Part shown: in pieces, positions 32,512-44,231 of the stretch | How the letters are laid out: each line of letters starts with the position of its first letter | How positions within the stretch are numbered: position 1 is the stretch's first letter | Origin: Apiotrichum sp. Y4204 | Lineage: Eukaryota > Basidiomycota > Tremellomycetes > Trichosporonales > Trichosporonaceae | Length of the DNA: 64,000 nucleotides | NCBI GenBank assembly: GCA_025531455.1 | Contig: JAMYHL010000010.1 | Location: forward strand, 558,001 to 622,000 | Direction: 5' to 3' | Program-made: the position numbers and the translations under genes | The notes under the pieces: model-generated | Database searches by the model: none | Told to the model about the DNA's origin: nothing | The model's input: the letters and a program-made list of their open reading frames with translations, nothing else

Positions 32512-35500
32512 ATGAGCGGCGCGCAGGCGGCGCCGAATCCGCCTATTCCGCCGATACCAGAACCATCGCGTGCTGCAGGCAGCACGGAGGATACGCCCTC
32601 GCCAAAGACGCCGCCCACGGCGCAGGTCCCGCATGCCCCGCAGGTGCCCCAGATATCCACTCCGCCAACGCTCGCGCCGCTGTCGCTGTCGCTCTCGCGC
32701 TCGACCTCGCGGCCGGGCAAGAGTGGCTCTCCCGGCTCGAACCCGACCGTGCTCTCCCGCCTCGCTGGCCTGTTCCAACACGAGCCCCAGGTGCATCACC
32801 ACTCGCCCCTCGCCGAGCCGCCCGTCACGTTCCCCGCTACGGATGACCTTGACATTGATATCGCGCACGTCGTGTTTGGCGACGATGAGCCGCCCACCCC
32901 GCCACCGAAGCCAGAGCCAATACCGGACAGGGATGCTCTCAAGGTCCTCGTGGTTACCTGGAACATGGGCGATGCACTGGTGCGTATTGCCGACCGCGCT
33001 GGCATGTGCGCCAGCGGGTGTGGACAGACTTGCTACAGTCAGAACGGTTACTAATCGCCAGCCCAAGGGCGACCTCTCGGTGCTTCTCGGCGACGTGCCC
33101 GCGTACGAGCCGACTATCGCGCGCGATGCGGTCGAGGGCCTGCCGAAACTGCCCGTCGAGAACGTGCATCCCTACCACGTCGTCGTGTTCGCCGCGCAGG
33201 AGTGCCCGACGCCGAGTGGTGTTCCCCGCGGTCTGGGTGGCGGACTAATGAAGGGCGTCGGGCTTCAGAAGAGCGAGGCATATAGGCGAGAAAGGGAGAA
33301 GGAGTTGGGGAAGGAGGGGAAAGAGTGCAAGGAGGGCAAAGAGGACAAGGAGGGCAAAGACAAGGAGGGCAAAGACAAGGACGCCAAGGACAAGGATGCC
33401 AAGGATAAGGACGGGAAAGACAAGGAGGGGAGAGAAAAGGACAAGGAGGAGAGTGAGTTACATCACACTGCTTTGCTGTAGTTGCTAATACCAGGACTGG
33501 ACAGGAAGGGCTCCGGCGACGAAAGCAACAAGACACCAGCCAAAGTGGACAAGCCGTTGCCAAAGCTTGACAAGGACCTGCACGTGCCAACACCAGTGCC
33601 AACACCACCGCCTCCAACAGGCACAAGTACACCTCGACGACCGGGCACACTCGGACTCGACAAGCTGAGTTTAGAGGGCCTCGGAATCGGACTCTCGACC
33701 CCCACACGCTCCTTCCCGCTTCAGTCGCCGACGGACGACCGCGTATCGCCGTGGGATGACGGCCACCACCCACACGGGCCTGCTCTCAGGCCTCCAACAG
33801 GCATGGCCCCCGGTCCCAAAGGTTGGAGCGCAATGCTAGAAGGTTTGTGCCCTTACGAATGATCAACGTTGCTGATGTCCCAGAATGGTTGTGTGCCGGA
33901 CCTCGCGCGAACGTCCCCACGACCACCGTGACTAGCGCGTCTGGCAGCACTCCCAATCCTACACCGTACCTCACTCCGAAGTCCAGCGGCAATTCTCATA
34001 CCCCCACAACGACCGGCTCGACGGCGCTCGTACCTCCCAATAATGATGGAGTACCGACAATTACAATGTCGCCCGTGGAGATGTCCAGTACCCCGCCGCC
34101 TTGGTCTATGGGAGCTGCAGAGGCCGCACTGGCGGCCACTCCTCCGCCGTCAAAACCTTCGACGCCAATCAAATCTGCCTCGACGCCAAGCAAAGTAACA
34201 CCAAGCAAAGCAATTACTATACCTGGCGCCCTCGCCGCGCCGACACCGACCTATGCGCGCTCTCCACTTTCCTCATTTGAGCCCGCAAGCTTCGCCAGTA
34301 CCGCGGGCACGAGCGTCGGCATGAGCAGCACAATGCCCCCGGCGCCAGGAGCAAGTCTTAGCACCCCGTCGCCCATCTCGATCGCGGCTCGATCGCGCCT
34401 CACGCCCCCAATCTCGACTGGGTCCGACCGCGAAATGAGCCGATCTCCCTCCCAGCGCTCAGACAGGTCTGAGCGCCTGGAAACAACTCCTGACCGCCCG
34501 CGAAGGGAGCCGGGCACCGGCCCATATGTGAACGTCGCAAAGGAGCGTCTTTTGGGACTCTACCTGTCCGTCTTTGTGTACCGCGGCTGCGAACACCTCG
34601 TCAAGGGCGTGGACAAGGACTATGTGACGACCGGCTTGGCGGGCGGCCGGTTCGGCAACAAGGGTGGAATGTGAGTGCATGCTCCATGCGGTGGTCGCTG
34701 ACTTTTAGTGGCGTTAGCATGAACCTCGCTGGCCACCGATTGTTATTTGTCAACTCCCATCTCGCAGCGCATGCAGAGCGGAACGATGCCCGTCTCGCGA
34801 ACATCGCGAAGATCAAGGCAGAGCTCAACCTCGATTGCTTCTTGGACGGAGACGACCCGCGAGCGATGATGGAGGACATCACCGACCGCTTTGACACGAC
34901 ATTCTGGTGCGGCGACCTTAATTTCCGCGTCGACATTTCGCTGCTGCACGCAAAATGGCTGCTCGAGCAGAAAAAGTACCACGAGGCATTAATGTTCGAC
35001 CAATTGAAGAAGGCGATGGAGGACCCGATGGCAAATCCTTTCCCAGGGTTCGAGGAGGCGCCAATTACCTTCATGCCGACGTTCAAGTACGATGTGTGGA
35101 AGAGCATGCGCGCGACGAACCGCGACATCCGGCGAAGCTTACGCAGGCGGAGGAACCCCGTCGAGCGGCCGTCAACAGAGATCGCGGGAAGCCCCGCTGG
35201 CGGGCTGGAGTTCGTACCCGAGGGCGATGGACCAGAGGACAGCGGTTCGGACAAGGACAAGGGCAAGAGCTCGTGTGGTGAGGACGACAAGGCTTTGTCC
35301 GAGGCTTTGTCCGAGGGCGACAAGGCAACTTCCGAGGGCGACCACCGCCGCCGCGAGCCGGACACGCCCTCGGTCCTCATGGCGCCAGAATATCTCTCAG
35401 AGTCAAATGACTGCCCGATACCCGATGGTGCCTCGACGCGGTCTGCTAAGTCGGGCAGGTCGGTGCGGTCTAGCCTGTACGCTGACATGTCTGCGTCAAT

Positions 35501-37331
35501 GGCGCAGTCGTTCACGGATACGGATCCGCGGCTATCGAGCGACTTTTCGGTACGCCGCTCGTCGATGTCTTTTGGCAAGTCGCCCCTCGGCAATGAAATT
35601 CCTCCTGATGGCTTTGGTCCCCGTCCCAAGGGCCTTAAGGAGAAGACAAAGAAGCTGCTCGGCATATTGGCCCTGGGACGCCGGCCACCGTCGCGTGCAT
35701 CGGCGCGCGCGTCGTCTTCGAGGGACGATTCGTCACGTCGAATGTCCATGACATCTTTCCGCAGCGTCGCACTCTCGGACGCCGGGTCGCACATGTCCAC
35801 ACTGTCGAGCGAGGACCCCATGTCGCCCATGCACGACGATCTTCCGCGCCGCGGCAGGGAAATCGCCGAGAGGGGCGAGAGGGGCAATAAAATCACGGAG
35901 CGGACCGCGAGCGATCGCAGTGAGAAGGACCGGCCGGAGAGGCATGCTCGGCGTGCTTCAAACGCGAGCTCGAAGCTGCTAGCCTCACCGCCAAGGCGCC
36001 ACCTCTCGATCCTTCGACGCCCGTCCACTGGGCATGTACCCCACGGCTCCGTGCCCTCTGGTTCCGTCGAAGAGGAGTATGCGTTCGACCTGGAGGACTT
36101 TGACGACACAAAGGACCACCGTGTGGGCGTGTACGACACGTCGAAGAAGCAGCGCGTCCCTTCATGGTGCGACCGCGTACTGTACAAGACGCACATCAGG
36201 CCCGACGAAGACGAGGACGACCTGGATGACGACGAGGGCTCGCGCCTCGAGGTCCCCGGCCGTCTGATGCGTCTTTCCAACGCGCTCTCAAGCTTTAGCG
36301 GCCACTTCCGCCGACGGAGCACGGTATTCGAGCCGACATCGGTGGAAAGTATTATCTCGGGCCTGCCGTCACGCCTGGATGAGACCTTGAACGGCTCTCC
36401 GCGCCGCATCTCCACCGACTTTACAGAACGCCTGACTCCGAAGCGACAGCGTAACTCGCTCCCTGGTCCCGGGAATGAGCCGAGCACCGAAGAGTTCCAG
36501 CCTCGCTCTCTCCAATCGCGGAGCATCACCTTCGAGGGCCCTCCTCCCGCAACGGCCAACAGCCCCGCAACGCCAAGGCCGCAGCGGCACAGCAGCGGTG
36601 CCAGCGGTGATTTCTGGCCGCGCCGCACCTCCTCCACCTCGGTCGACTCGTCGCTCTCCCGGCGCGCAAGCCAAAACGGGCGGGCGTCCATCTCCTCCAA
36701 ACACGGCTCAGGTCCGAGCTCGCGCCGCAACGACACTGTTGGCGCGCAAATGTCCAATCTGACACACATAAAATCGACAGGCCACTCGCTAGGGGATACG
36801 CGGCGGCGCTCTCAGGAGCCGATGCCGCATCTGCACGCCGTTCGCACGGACGAGCAGGGGCGTCCGCGCGGCAACTCCATCTCGGCCGCGTCGCCCCCTT
36901 CGCAGAGCATGAACATGTTTACCCGGTTCCTCCGCGACCTACCCGGGCGGTTCCACTCGCGCGTATCCCTCTTCCATGGCTCGGACCACGAGCAGGAGGA
37001 GGAGGGCAAGGCGCCGCAGCGCGATCGGCACCTCGCGGGCGAGGTCGAGGTGCTCCACTATGGCACGATTGATGATGCGGGGTAAGTGCTTGGGAGACTG
37101 CGATGCGAGCGGACTGTGCTGCGCTGAATCATGTCCCGACGCCAGCCCCTGCTGCGGCCGTGACCGTGGCAGTGTCGGTGACAGTGACGAGGTGACGGTG
37201 ACCAGTGACCAGTGACGGCACCGCGACGCGTACCAGCAACCAGAGACGAAAACTGACAACACAGGATGCGCCAGCTCGAGGGCCGCAGCGATCACCGCCC
37301 GGCAATCTTTGCCGCCGCGATTTATGTCTAA
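32512..37331 (+). CDS. Large inositol-polyphosphate 5-phosphatase with disordered inserts
   Basis: Six exons, 32512-32979, 33062-33452, 33495-33842, 33884-34670, 34709-37081 and 37265-37331, give about 1477 aa. Catalytic motifs of the 5-phosphatase (DNase I-like) fold occur in order. They are VVTWNMGDAL (to 32979), VFAAQECPTP, GGRFGNKGG (to 34670), FVNSHLAAH, FWCGDLNFRVD, PTFKYD, RVPSWCDRVLYK (about 36154-36189) and, on the last short exon, GRSDHRPAIFAAA. Such enzymes remove the 5-phosphate of phosphoinositides or inositol phosphates. Long Ser/Pro/charged inserts separate the motifs: ~400 residues after QECPTP (including a KDKEGKDKDAKD tract at 33290-33450), ~350 after PTFKYD and ~300 before SDHRP. 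The TAA at 37083 is avoided by a GTAAGT donor, which restores the final motif. Confidence 0.87.
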
Positions 37332-38434
37332 TCCTCTAAACGGCAGGCACGCGCGTCTGGCGCGTCTAATCGTGATGCGCGCGGTGTGCGCGGAATGAGC
37401 CGAGAAGAGGGTGCCAGCGCAGGGGCGCTGTGGAGCGTGATTCGCGTCCGACACGGGGACGGCTGCGCGCTCGCGACGCGCCATAGACTATTATTACACT
37501 CTACATTGTTGATGCCTATACCCTATTCTGTAGCGTACGGATGCCGCTGGTGACCATGCATGCTGTGATTCTGAGGATGAGGCGGCTGGGGTCTGGTGGT
37601 ATCCTACCTCCCCAAAAGCTCTGACGCTGCCATACTCGACAGGGAGTCGTTCACTCTCGATGGGCAGCCACAGTGCCGGCTCCTTTCAACACCACTGCGA
37701 TGAGACATGCGCATCCAGCCGAGTCAAGCTCCGACGCTCAACACCTCGCTAGTTCGCTAACGGATTGACAAGATGGACTAGACTAACCGTGAGCGGCTAG
37801 CACACACGATGCGAGATCCGGCGTCACGCCCCCCCGTTCGGCCGTCACCACAAACACACAGCAATATGAAACTAGTACATGACAGAAGACGGAGTACAGC
37901 GGTATGGTACGGGTAAGGGGTATATTATCGTATTTCGTATCGTGTTCGTAGCAAGACGTGTGTACATGACGGTCAGAAACCGGCGGCGTGGACACATGGC
38001 GATGGCTAGGCGATAGGAGTATGGCGAGTGGCGGATTGGGGAGTGGGATGGGATGGAGTGGGTTGGCGTCGCGATCGGGGGATCATGGGATCATGCTCGG
38101 CATGCTCGGAGAGCTCGGGAGCGCTAGCGGATGCACAGGGGATAGGCAGAGGTGATGGATGTGTCTCGGGGACGCGTGAGGAGGATGGGGATGGTGATTG
38201 TCCAAAGAAAACCAAAGTCGGCGTGCGTATCATCGTGTTGCCTCGTGTATCGTCTCGCGTATCGTCACAGCCAGCGTCGCGCGCGCGCATCGCAATCAAT
38301 CTCCGCGTCATACCACTAGACAATCATGTGATGCCCGCGTGATGCCGATACTAATGCTGTTCATGAGCATGAGCCGCTCGTATGAGAGATAGGCCCTGGC
38401 GCAGCCAGAGAAAAACAACACTCACTCGCACACG
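37332..38434. other. 1.1-kb convergent intergenic region
   Basis: This lies between the 3' ends of the 5-phosphatase (+) and the KEN-box gene (-). GTGACGGTGACCAGTGACC-like direct repeats in the nearby intron end before it. I see no exon, tRNA or clear repeat. Confidence 0.5.
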
Positions 38435-39247
38435 CTACCTCCGGGCAGCCTGGTCGCGGAACCCCTCGGGCTCGGCGCCGCTCGCCTCGTACGCGACGCT
38501 CACGTCGGCCAGCGGCTGGACCTCGAAGCGCGGCTTGGTCTTTGAGACAAGTTTGGCCGGTTTCGACGGCGATTGGTCAAGGGCAGCGAGAGCAGTGCGG
38601 GACTTTGAGCGCGTGCGCGAGGCCGGCGAGTCTGGAGGCGCATTCTCCTTGTCAACAGGGGACGATGCGCGGTCCCTCTTCCGCGAGGGTTCCACTGGGT
38701 CGACAAAGATGTCGAATGCGCGGCCGCTTGATGGGCCAGAGGCTGAGGAACGAAGGCCGAGGGGGCGCTGCGAAGTCGAGGTTGGGCGGGAAGTAGACGC
38801 CGACAGGGTACCGAGCGGACGGCGCCGTGCCGTCTCCTTGCTTTCCGGCTTGCTTTCCGACTTGGGATGCGGCTTCTTCTCGCTCGGCTCGTCGACGAAG
38901 ATCTTCATCTTGGCGGGTTTGGCACCACTGGCACCACTGGCCCCGCTGCTTGCGGGCTTGGAAGGTTTGAGCGCCGGGCCAGTGGAGATATTCTGAGGCT
39001 TGGCAGAGAGAGCGGGGCGGGCGGTGTTTCCGCCGAGTGGGAGGGACTTCTTCGCTGCGGACGATGCAGGCTTGGATGCTCGGGGCGGGATGCTCGCGAG
39101 CGCCTTGCGCGCCGGGCGCTTGGTGGGTGAGGCGGGTTTAGGGCCGGAGAGGGACGAGTTGGAGCTGGACGCCGAGGTGCGGCGGGTCGGCTGCGGCGAG
39201 TCGGCGTATATCTCAAAGATGGCGCCCTTCTTCTTCGTGACTGGCAT
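38435..39247 (-). CDS. KEN-box-containing disordered protein, 270 aa
   Basis: A single exon encodes a Lys/Ser/Pro-rich, apparently disordered protein. Three similar short motifs stand out: FEIYAD (residues 11-16), KIFVDE (115-120) and FDIFVD (178-183). A KEN box is at 200-202 (PVDKENAPP) and RxxL-type possible D-boxes at 142 (RRPL) and 217 (RTAL). KEN plus D-box is the degron set of APC/C substrates, so a cell-cycle protein, perhaps securin-like, is possible (inference). Many S/T-P sites suit CDK control. There is no signal peptide or membrane segment. I do not recognise a named family. High GC3 and a 271-codon frame support coding. Confidence 0.75.
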   Translation of the reverse strand: MPVTKKKGAIFEIYADSPQPTRRTSASSSNSSLSGPKPASPTKRPARKALASIPPRASKPASSAAKKSLPLGGNTARPALSAKPQNISTGPALKPSKPASSGASGASGAKPAKMKIFVDEPSEKKPHPKSESKPESKETARRRPLGTLSASTSRPTSTSQRPLGLRSSASGPSSGRAFDIFVDPVEPSRKRDRASSPVDKENAPPDSPASRTRSKSRTALAALDQSPSKPAKLVSKTKPRFEVQPLADVSVAYEASGAEPEGFRDQAARR

Positions 39248-40193
39248 CGGGGCGTGAGGACGTGTGGAGCAGAGAGATAAGAGTAGGGGGATGTTTGTGT
39301 GTGTTGTGTGTATGGAGTGTTGGTTAGATGTTTGTTTAGAAGTCGGCGTGTCTGGATAGATATAGGTGTGGATGCGGTTGTCGCGACCGTCAAGGTGCGG
39401 CGTATGGCTAGGGGATGGTTGGGGATAGGGAACTCGTGCGAGGGATCTCGGATGAGAGAGTGGGAGAATGGGCGATGGAAGATGTTATCCGGTGGTTCTT
39501 GTTGTTTGTTATCTTTGTGCTTGGTTCTTGTTCTTCTGCATGTTCCGTTTTCGTCTTGGTGCTCATCTTGGATCTCCTTCGTCCTTCGTCGTCGTCGTCC
39601 TCGTCTCTCGCGCCAAACATGCCTCTCTCTGTCTCTCTTCCAACACTGCGGGGCTGCGCGGGATCAAAAAAAAGTCGTTTGCACAAAACAAACATCCACA
39701 GTCATCCCCCCCCCCCCCCGATGGCCCGAAAATCAAGCCTCCAAAAAGCAGCCGCGTCCTATCGGATGGTATTTGTCACGTGACATTCCACGTGGAGTGA
39801 CGTACAGATTGATCTACACAAGTGAAACAGGGTGGAATGGGGGGTCATGGTCGATGAGGATCTGAGGAGATGCATAGATGCATAGAAGCACATGCGTACA
39901 TGCATGCATGCAGGACTGAGAGGCTAGCGAGGAGATTATTAGGGAGCTCGATATCGCTCGCCGCATGACGGGAGATGCGGGCGAATGTAACAAGCAACAT
40001 GGTTGCACAGAATGTATGCCTCTGCGGACCAGCACTTATCCGGACTCGGGATGGCATTATGCCGTCAAATACCGTCGGCACACCGGACCGGACGAAGCCG
40101 AGCCCACCAGCGTGGGGTATATAGCCGCCATGGTCAACTCTCACGAGCACTACATACATCTCACAGTCTCAATTCCTCCAACACATATCCACG
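39248..40193. other. Divergent promoter region with a C14 run
   Basis: About 950 bp between the KEN-box gene (-) and the dehydrogenase (+). It holds a 14-bp C run (39706-39719) and ATGCATGCATGC-type repeats near 39900-39915. The TATA box for the dehydrogenase is at 40118. No coding exon is evident. Confidence 0.5.
40118..40124 (+). promoter_or_regulatory. TATA box of the short-chain dehydrogenase gene
   Basis: TATATAG, 76 bp before the start codon at 40194, in an otherwise GC-rich stretch (GGGGTATATAGCCGCC). This suggests a short leader and regulated expression. Confidence 0.55.
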
Positions 40194-41162
40194 ATGACCA
40201 CATCCCGCGTAATGCTAATCACCGGTGCGTCGGCCGGCATCGGGCGCGCGACCGCCATTGGGCTCTCGAAGGCGTTCCCCTCGCCATCGCACCCCGAGCC
40301 GCTGGTGCTCGCTCTCGTCGGGCGGCGGAAGGATGAGCTCGAGAAGACGGCGGAGCTCTGCGCCGAGGGAACTACGACCGAGATCTTCGCCGCAGACGTG
40401 AGCTCGGATGCGGATGTCGCGGGCGTATTCGGCGCGATCAAGGAGAAGTATGGCCGTCTGGATCTTCTGTTTAACGTGAGAGCTTTGCACGATGGTGGTA
40501 CTGATGACAGAACGCCGGCGTCAACCTCCTCAAGGGAAAGGGACTCGAGGACCAGGACATGGACGTGTTCCGCAAGATGATGGATATCAACGTCATGGGA
40601 GCCGTGCTGGTGCGTATATGAAATGGGCACGGGAGCAGGACGTTAGCGCTTCCTGCTTCTTTCTCTCGTGCTGTTTTATCCTCACATCCCCTCTCGGCCC
40701 TTCCTTCCTGGCTGACAGCAGTGCACGCGCGAAGCCATCCGGATCATGAAAGACCAGACACCACAAGGCGGGCGTATCATCAACAATGGCTCGATCTCCG
40801 CATGGGCCCCGCGCCCAGACAGCACCGCCTACACGGTCAGCAAGCACGCCATCCTGGGTTTGACGCGGTGCACGTCGCTCGACGGCCGCAAATACAACAT
40901 CCTCGCGACCGAGCTGGATATCGGCAACGCGAGCACGGACCTCGCGAGCGCGCAGGCAAAGGGGACGGCACAGGCGGACGGGAGCGTCAAGGTCGAGCCA
41001 ATGATGAATGTGGACAATGTTGCGCGCAGCGTCGCGTTCATTGCGGGCTTGCCCAAGGACGCGGACGTGCTCCAGTTTACCGTGATGTGAGTGATTGACA
41101 TGGGTGGCGAGGGTAGAGCTGACGACAGGGCGCCGGGCATGCCGTTTGTGGGTCGTGGCTAG
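40194..41162 (+). CDS. Short-chain dehydrogenase/reductase (SDR)
   Basis: Exons 40194-40475, 40511-40609, 40722-41086 (or from 40719) and 41129-41162 give 259 aa. It is a classical [12 protein letters not shown] (TGxxxGxG cofactor loop, near residue 10), LFNNAGVNLL (NNAG), [12 protein letters not shown] (catalytic Ser strand) and [11 protein letters not shown] (YxxxK). It ends [11 protein letters not shown]. It is a soluble NAD(P)-dependent oxidoreductase; substrate specificity cannot be read from the sequence. The early GRRKDELEK loop suggests NADP preference (inference). Neighbours give no pathway hint. Confidence 0.9.
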
Positions 41163-41448
41163 GCAGCTGGAGCTACTGAACTGGAGGCGGATATGCAGCT
41201 GGAAATGGAGGATACCGTTATTAAGGATGTATTGCGTTCTCATCTCAACGATCCCCGTCAGCGACCAGGAGAATGCGAATGTTGCTGCTACGACCACTGA
41301 TACCTGTGAAACACTACCGCAAAGATCTTGTTCGTCCGTCGTGCAACAGACGCATTTGCATCTCACTCAAGGTCTCATACAAAATTAACAGAAGGAACCC
41401 TCGCGACAATCAATAATGAAAACTAAGGAGCGGCAGTCGCTTGAAGTA

Positions 41449-42466
41449 CTACGCCTGCTCCTCGGGCTTAACGAGGGTCGCAGATACCGCAGACACGCCG
41501 TTTTTGTCGCGGCACGTAACGCAAGCGTCGCACGAGCAGTTACAGAACGTGGAAAGGGCGGTGAGGACACTGATGTGGGCAATGCGGCGGCGGTACGTGC
41601 GGTACGTTCCGTATGCCATGGTGAGCATGGCGATGAGTTCAGGAGTCGCGTGCACGATATAGTATGCGTTTGTATGCCTGCCGCCGGTCGAGATAACCGC
41701 GCCATAGATTGCCGCCATCATGAACCATGGGAGAGTGAGCATGTTCCAGAAACCGAGCTCGCCGTTCGTCAGCTGTTTCGTCGCGCGGAAGCGGAGACAC
41801 AAGGGCAGCGCTGTAAGGAGGAGGACCGCGAGGCCCGCCATTCCCGTGAGAGACGCGGCGCGGTGGAGCTTGTACGGAATGGGGGTTCGGTCGAGCCTGC
41901 CCTCGAACAGATACTGGCTTGCGATGATGGGCGATGCGATCTCGAGACAGGTCGCGACGGCCAGGCACAGGAGCCACAGGAGCGAAAAGATGCTGATGCC
42001 CATCTGCCTGATGGCCTTGTTCAGGTCCGTGGTCACCTTCACGTCGAGGGAGAGAACGAGAAAGTCGGTGAAGTTGCGGGTGGCCTTGCCGACCAGAGCC
42101 CAGAACCCGAGCTGGACCATCAGAGCCTGCAGGACTGGGAGGTGAGTGGCAATGGCAGCAGTGCGTTTTAGTACAGTAACAATGACGCACATATTAGTCC
42201 TGCATTCTGCGCTGCAAAGCTGGCAACCATGAGTCGAAAGATGAAGCCGAAGATTCGGAACGCGCCGACAATGTCCCAAGATCCATAGAAGATCCACTGT
42301 GAAGGTTAGCTACCCCGCGCGAGATATTCCAGCGCACGAAGACGAGGAAAACGATACTCGGCGTGCGGTCCTCGGCAGTCGGGATGCCGCCAACGTAGTG
42401 CTGCGATGTAAAGAACGCCATCTTGTCAATGGCACCCATGGTGTTGTTGCCCTCCAGAGTCGACAT
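41449..42466 (-). CDS. Multi-span membrane protein of unknown function with Cys-rich tail
   Basis: Exons 42466-42338, 42296-42191 and 42134-41449 give 306 aa. The exon joins restore PSIVFLVF-WIFYGSWDIVGAFRIFG and AGLIF-LQALMVQLGFWALVG. I count about six or seven hydrophobic helices, including FSLLWLLCLAVATCLEIASPI, GMAGLAVLLLTALPLCL and MLTLPWFMMAAIYGAVI. After the last helix come RTYRRR and a Cys-rich cytosolic tail (FCNCSCDACVTCRDK), possibly palmitoylated or metal-binding (inference). The layout is loosely like fungal RTA1-type 7-TM proteins, but I do not see that family's motifs. Start chosen at 42466 (MSTLEGNNTMGAIDKM). Confidence 0.72.
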
Positions 42467-44113
42467 GGTGGGGGTATGGGCTCGTCGGAATATTGAGGAT
42501 GTCGACAGATAGAAGAGAACGGGGTGCGGCGAGGGTCGAGCGGGGTATCGCCACCACTATATATTCTTTGCTGCTGTCAAAGCAACAGCGAACCGAGAAG
42601 AGGCCAACCGAGAACCGCAATGAGGTCCGTCGCTTCGAGATGAGTCACGACGCTCGGCCCCGCACGCACCCGAGGGCACGTGTCTGGAAACAGTTCAACA
42701 AGAACGATACTTATGACACAAGCACAACAGTCTCGCATTCTCCCAGGGAGGGTTGTCTGCAGCCCCGCGGCTCCTATAGCTTACTGACAGAAGCAGCATG
42801 AAGGAGTAGAGAAGACTTGAAGCCTGTTACGCTGTTGGGCGAGATCGTGATTACAGCAGTTGCGCGCGTGAGCAGGGTACCTCCGCTTTCCCGTTTGCCC
42901 CGCCCAGCAACTCTCCGGCTCGCATTCCACGTTCCACAGCTTCCCCACTCGCAAATGACGCATATCACATTGCTGTGGCGGAGAACCATGTTATGCTACA
43001 ATGGCATAAAGCACAAGCCTCCTGTGACTCTTTCCCTTTATTGCCCGTTGGCGTGCGTGGCGAATCACACAGCACGGAATGCACCCCACACAGCCGCTTC
43101 ATCGCGAAGCGCCAAGATTGGTCTCAACGCCAACAACGGTGTTGAGATATTTCAGAGGCGTGGGTTGTAATGTGGTGGTCCAAGCGTGCAAGGCGTGGTA
43201 CGCTTTGGCATAACAACGGGCAAGTGAGCATGAGAACGAGAGAAACGAAGAGGGAAAAAGGCTGCTCCGAATCCAAGTCGGCGCCATAGCGCAATAGGAA
43301 GGATTTCTGGGAATTAATTAGCTTTCCGAAATCCCCCATACACCAGTGGCCTGAAGGAATGGCAAGTTTGAGCTAAGGGTCGCATCCGACACCACAGGGA
43401 AGTAGGGCCAGAAGTCAGTGACGAGCGTATATCTTATGACGGCCCTGTTGTGGATAACTCGCTCAGCTGTGCAAGGCAAGTATGCTTCTTGCGGCGCTGA
43501 GTTGAGTTGAAAGCATGCCATGAGGTCAGACAGAGAATCAGAAGACTCGAAAAACTCGGGGAACGCGATGGGCATGACATCCAGGGTTCCCCCATGGGGA
43601 CCCCCGATCGCCTGATGATCAATGGGCGGCTAAGTACCCATGGATCGGCGAAGAGACTCGAGGACCCAAAGAGTTAAAAGCAGAGGACAGAAAGTAGCGG
43701 ACCGCGGACTCGAGTGAGCTCTACGAGCTCTGCGAGCTCTGCGATGAAGAGATGATCAGTGATTATAGTGTGTCCGGATCGTAGATACTTTGCAGCTATC
43801 TCGCCCCTTTGATTATCCAGGGGACAGACTGTGTGATACTCGCGTGTGTGGGGGTGAGTGTCACAAAGGCTGCCAAAGGTAAAAGCAGTCGCGTCACCTC
43901 CACCTGGTGTCAGCACTCTCCCCTTCATCACTCAAGGACCTCTTTGTGCAACACCACTGCTCAGTGCTCCATGCACCTCATGCACATCCCATACGGTACG
44001 CGGAGATAAGCTCGTCAGTCATTCTGAGTGTGAGTAAGTATGACCGAACCCCCTGCCTCGCTCTTTCCGCGCCGACGCCGCCGCAGCGCGGCCCCCGCCG
44101 CTCGAGCACCGCA
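42467..44113. other. 1.6-kb gene-poor region
   Basis: This is the promoter of the membrane-protein gene followed by AT-richer DNA with only short, unbiased frames. A 9-bp tandem repeat lies at 43716-43742. No other feature is visible. Confidence 0.5.
43716..43742. repeat. GAGCTCTGC 9-bp tandem repeat, 3 copies
   Basis: GAGCTCTAC GAGCTCTGC GAGCTCTGC, non-coding. It is a minor tandem array. Confidence 0.7.
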
Positions 44114-44195
44114 GCCTCGTTATATCAGTCGGTAGATAGTTTGACTCTTACTACTAAGATATCAAAATGTCATGGGTTCGAGCCCCATACGAGGC
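44114..44195 (+). tRNA. tRNA-Lys (anticodon CUU) with a 10-nt intron
   Basis: The cloverleaf folds fully by hand. The acceptor stem pairs GCCTCGT with ACGAGGC. The D stem is TATC/GATA around AGTCGGTA, the anticodon stem TTTGA/TCAAA, the variable loop ATGTC and the T arm ATGGG-TTCGAGC-CCCAT. The anticodon loop is CT-CTT-A...A with a 10-nt insert (44151-44160) after position 37, the standard place for a tRNA intron. The B box GGTTCGAGCCC is perfect. The A box is weak because the D stem is AU-rich. The discriminator would be T (44196). A T5 terminator lies at 44228-44232. Confidence 0.85.
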
Positions 44196-44231
44196 TGAGA
44201 CGGCGGGCGATGACCTGGCCTGTGCTCTTTT

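Noticed and set aside
34601..36769. 722-codon minus-strand frame over the 5-phosphatase
   Set aside because: Ser/Arg-rich antisense shadow. The sense strand carries the catalytic motifs.
37083..37085. TAA as the 5-phosphatase stop codon
   Set aside because: It lies inside a GTAAGT donor. Splicing to 37265 restores RQLEGRSDHRP, a required catalytic motif.
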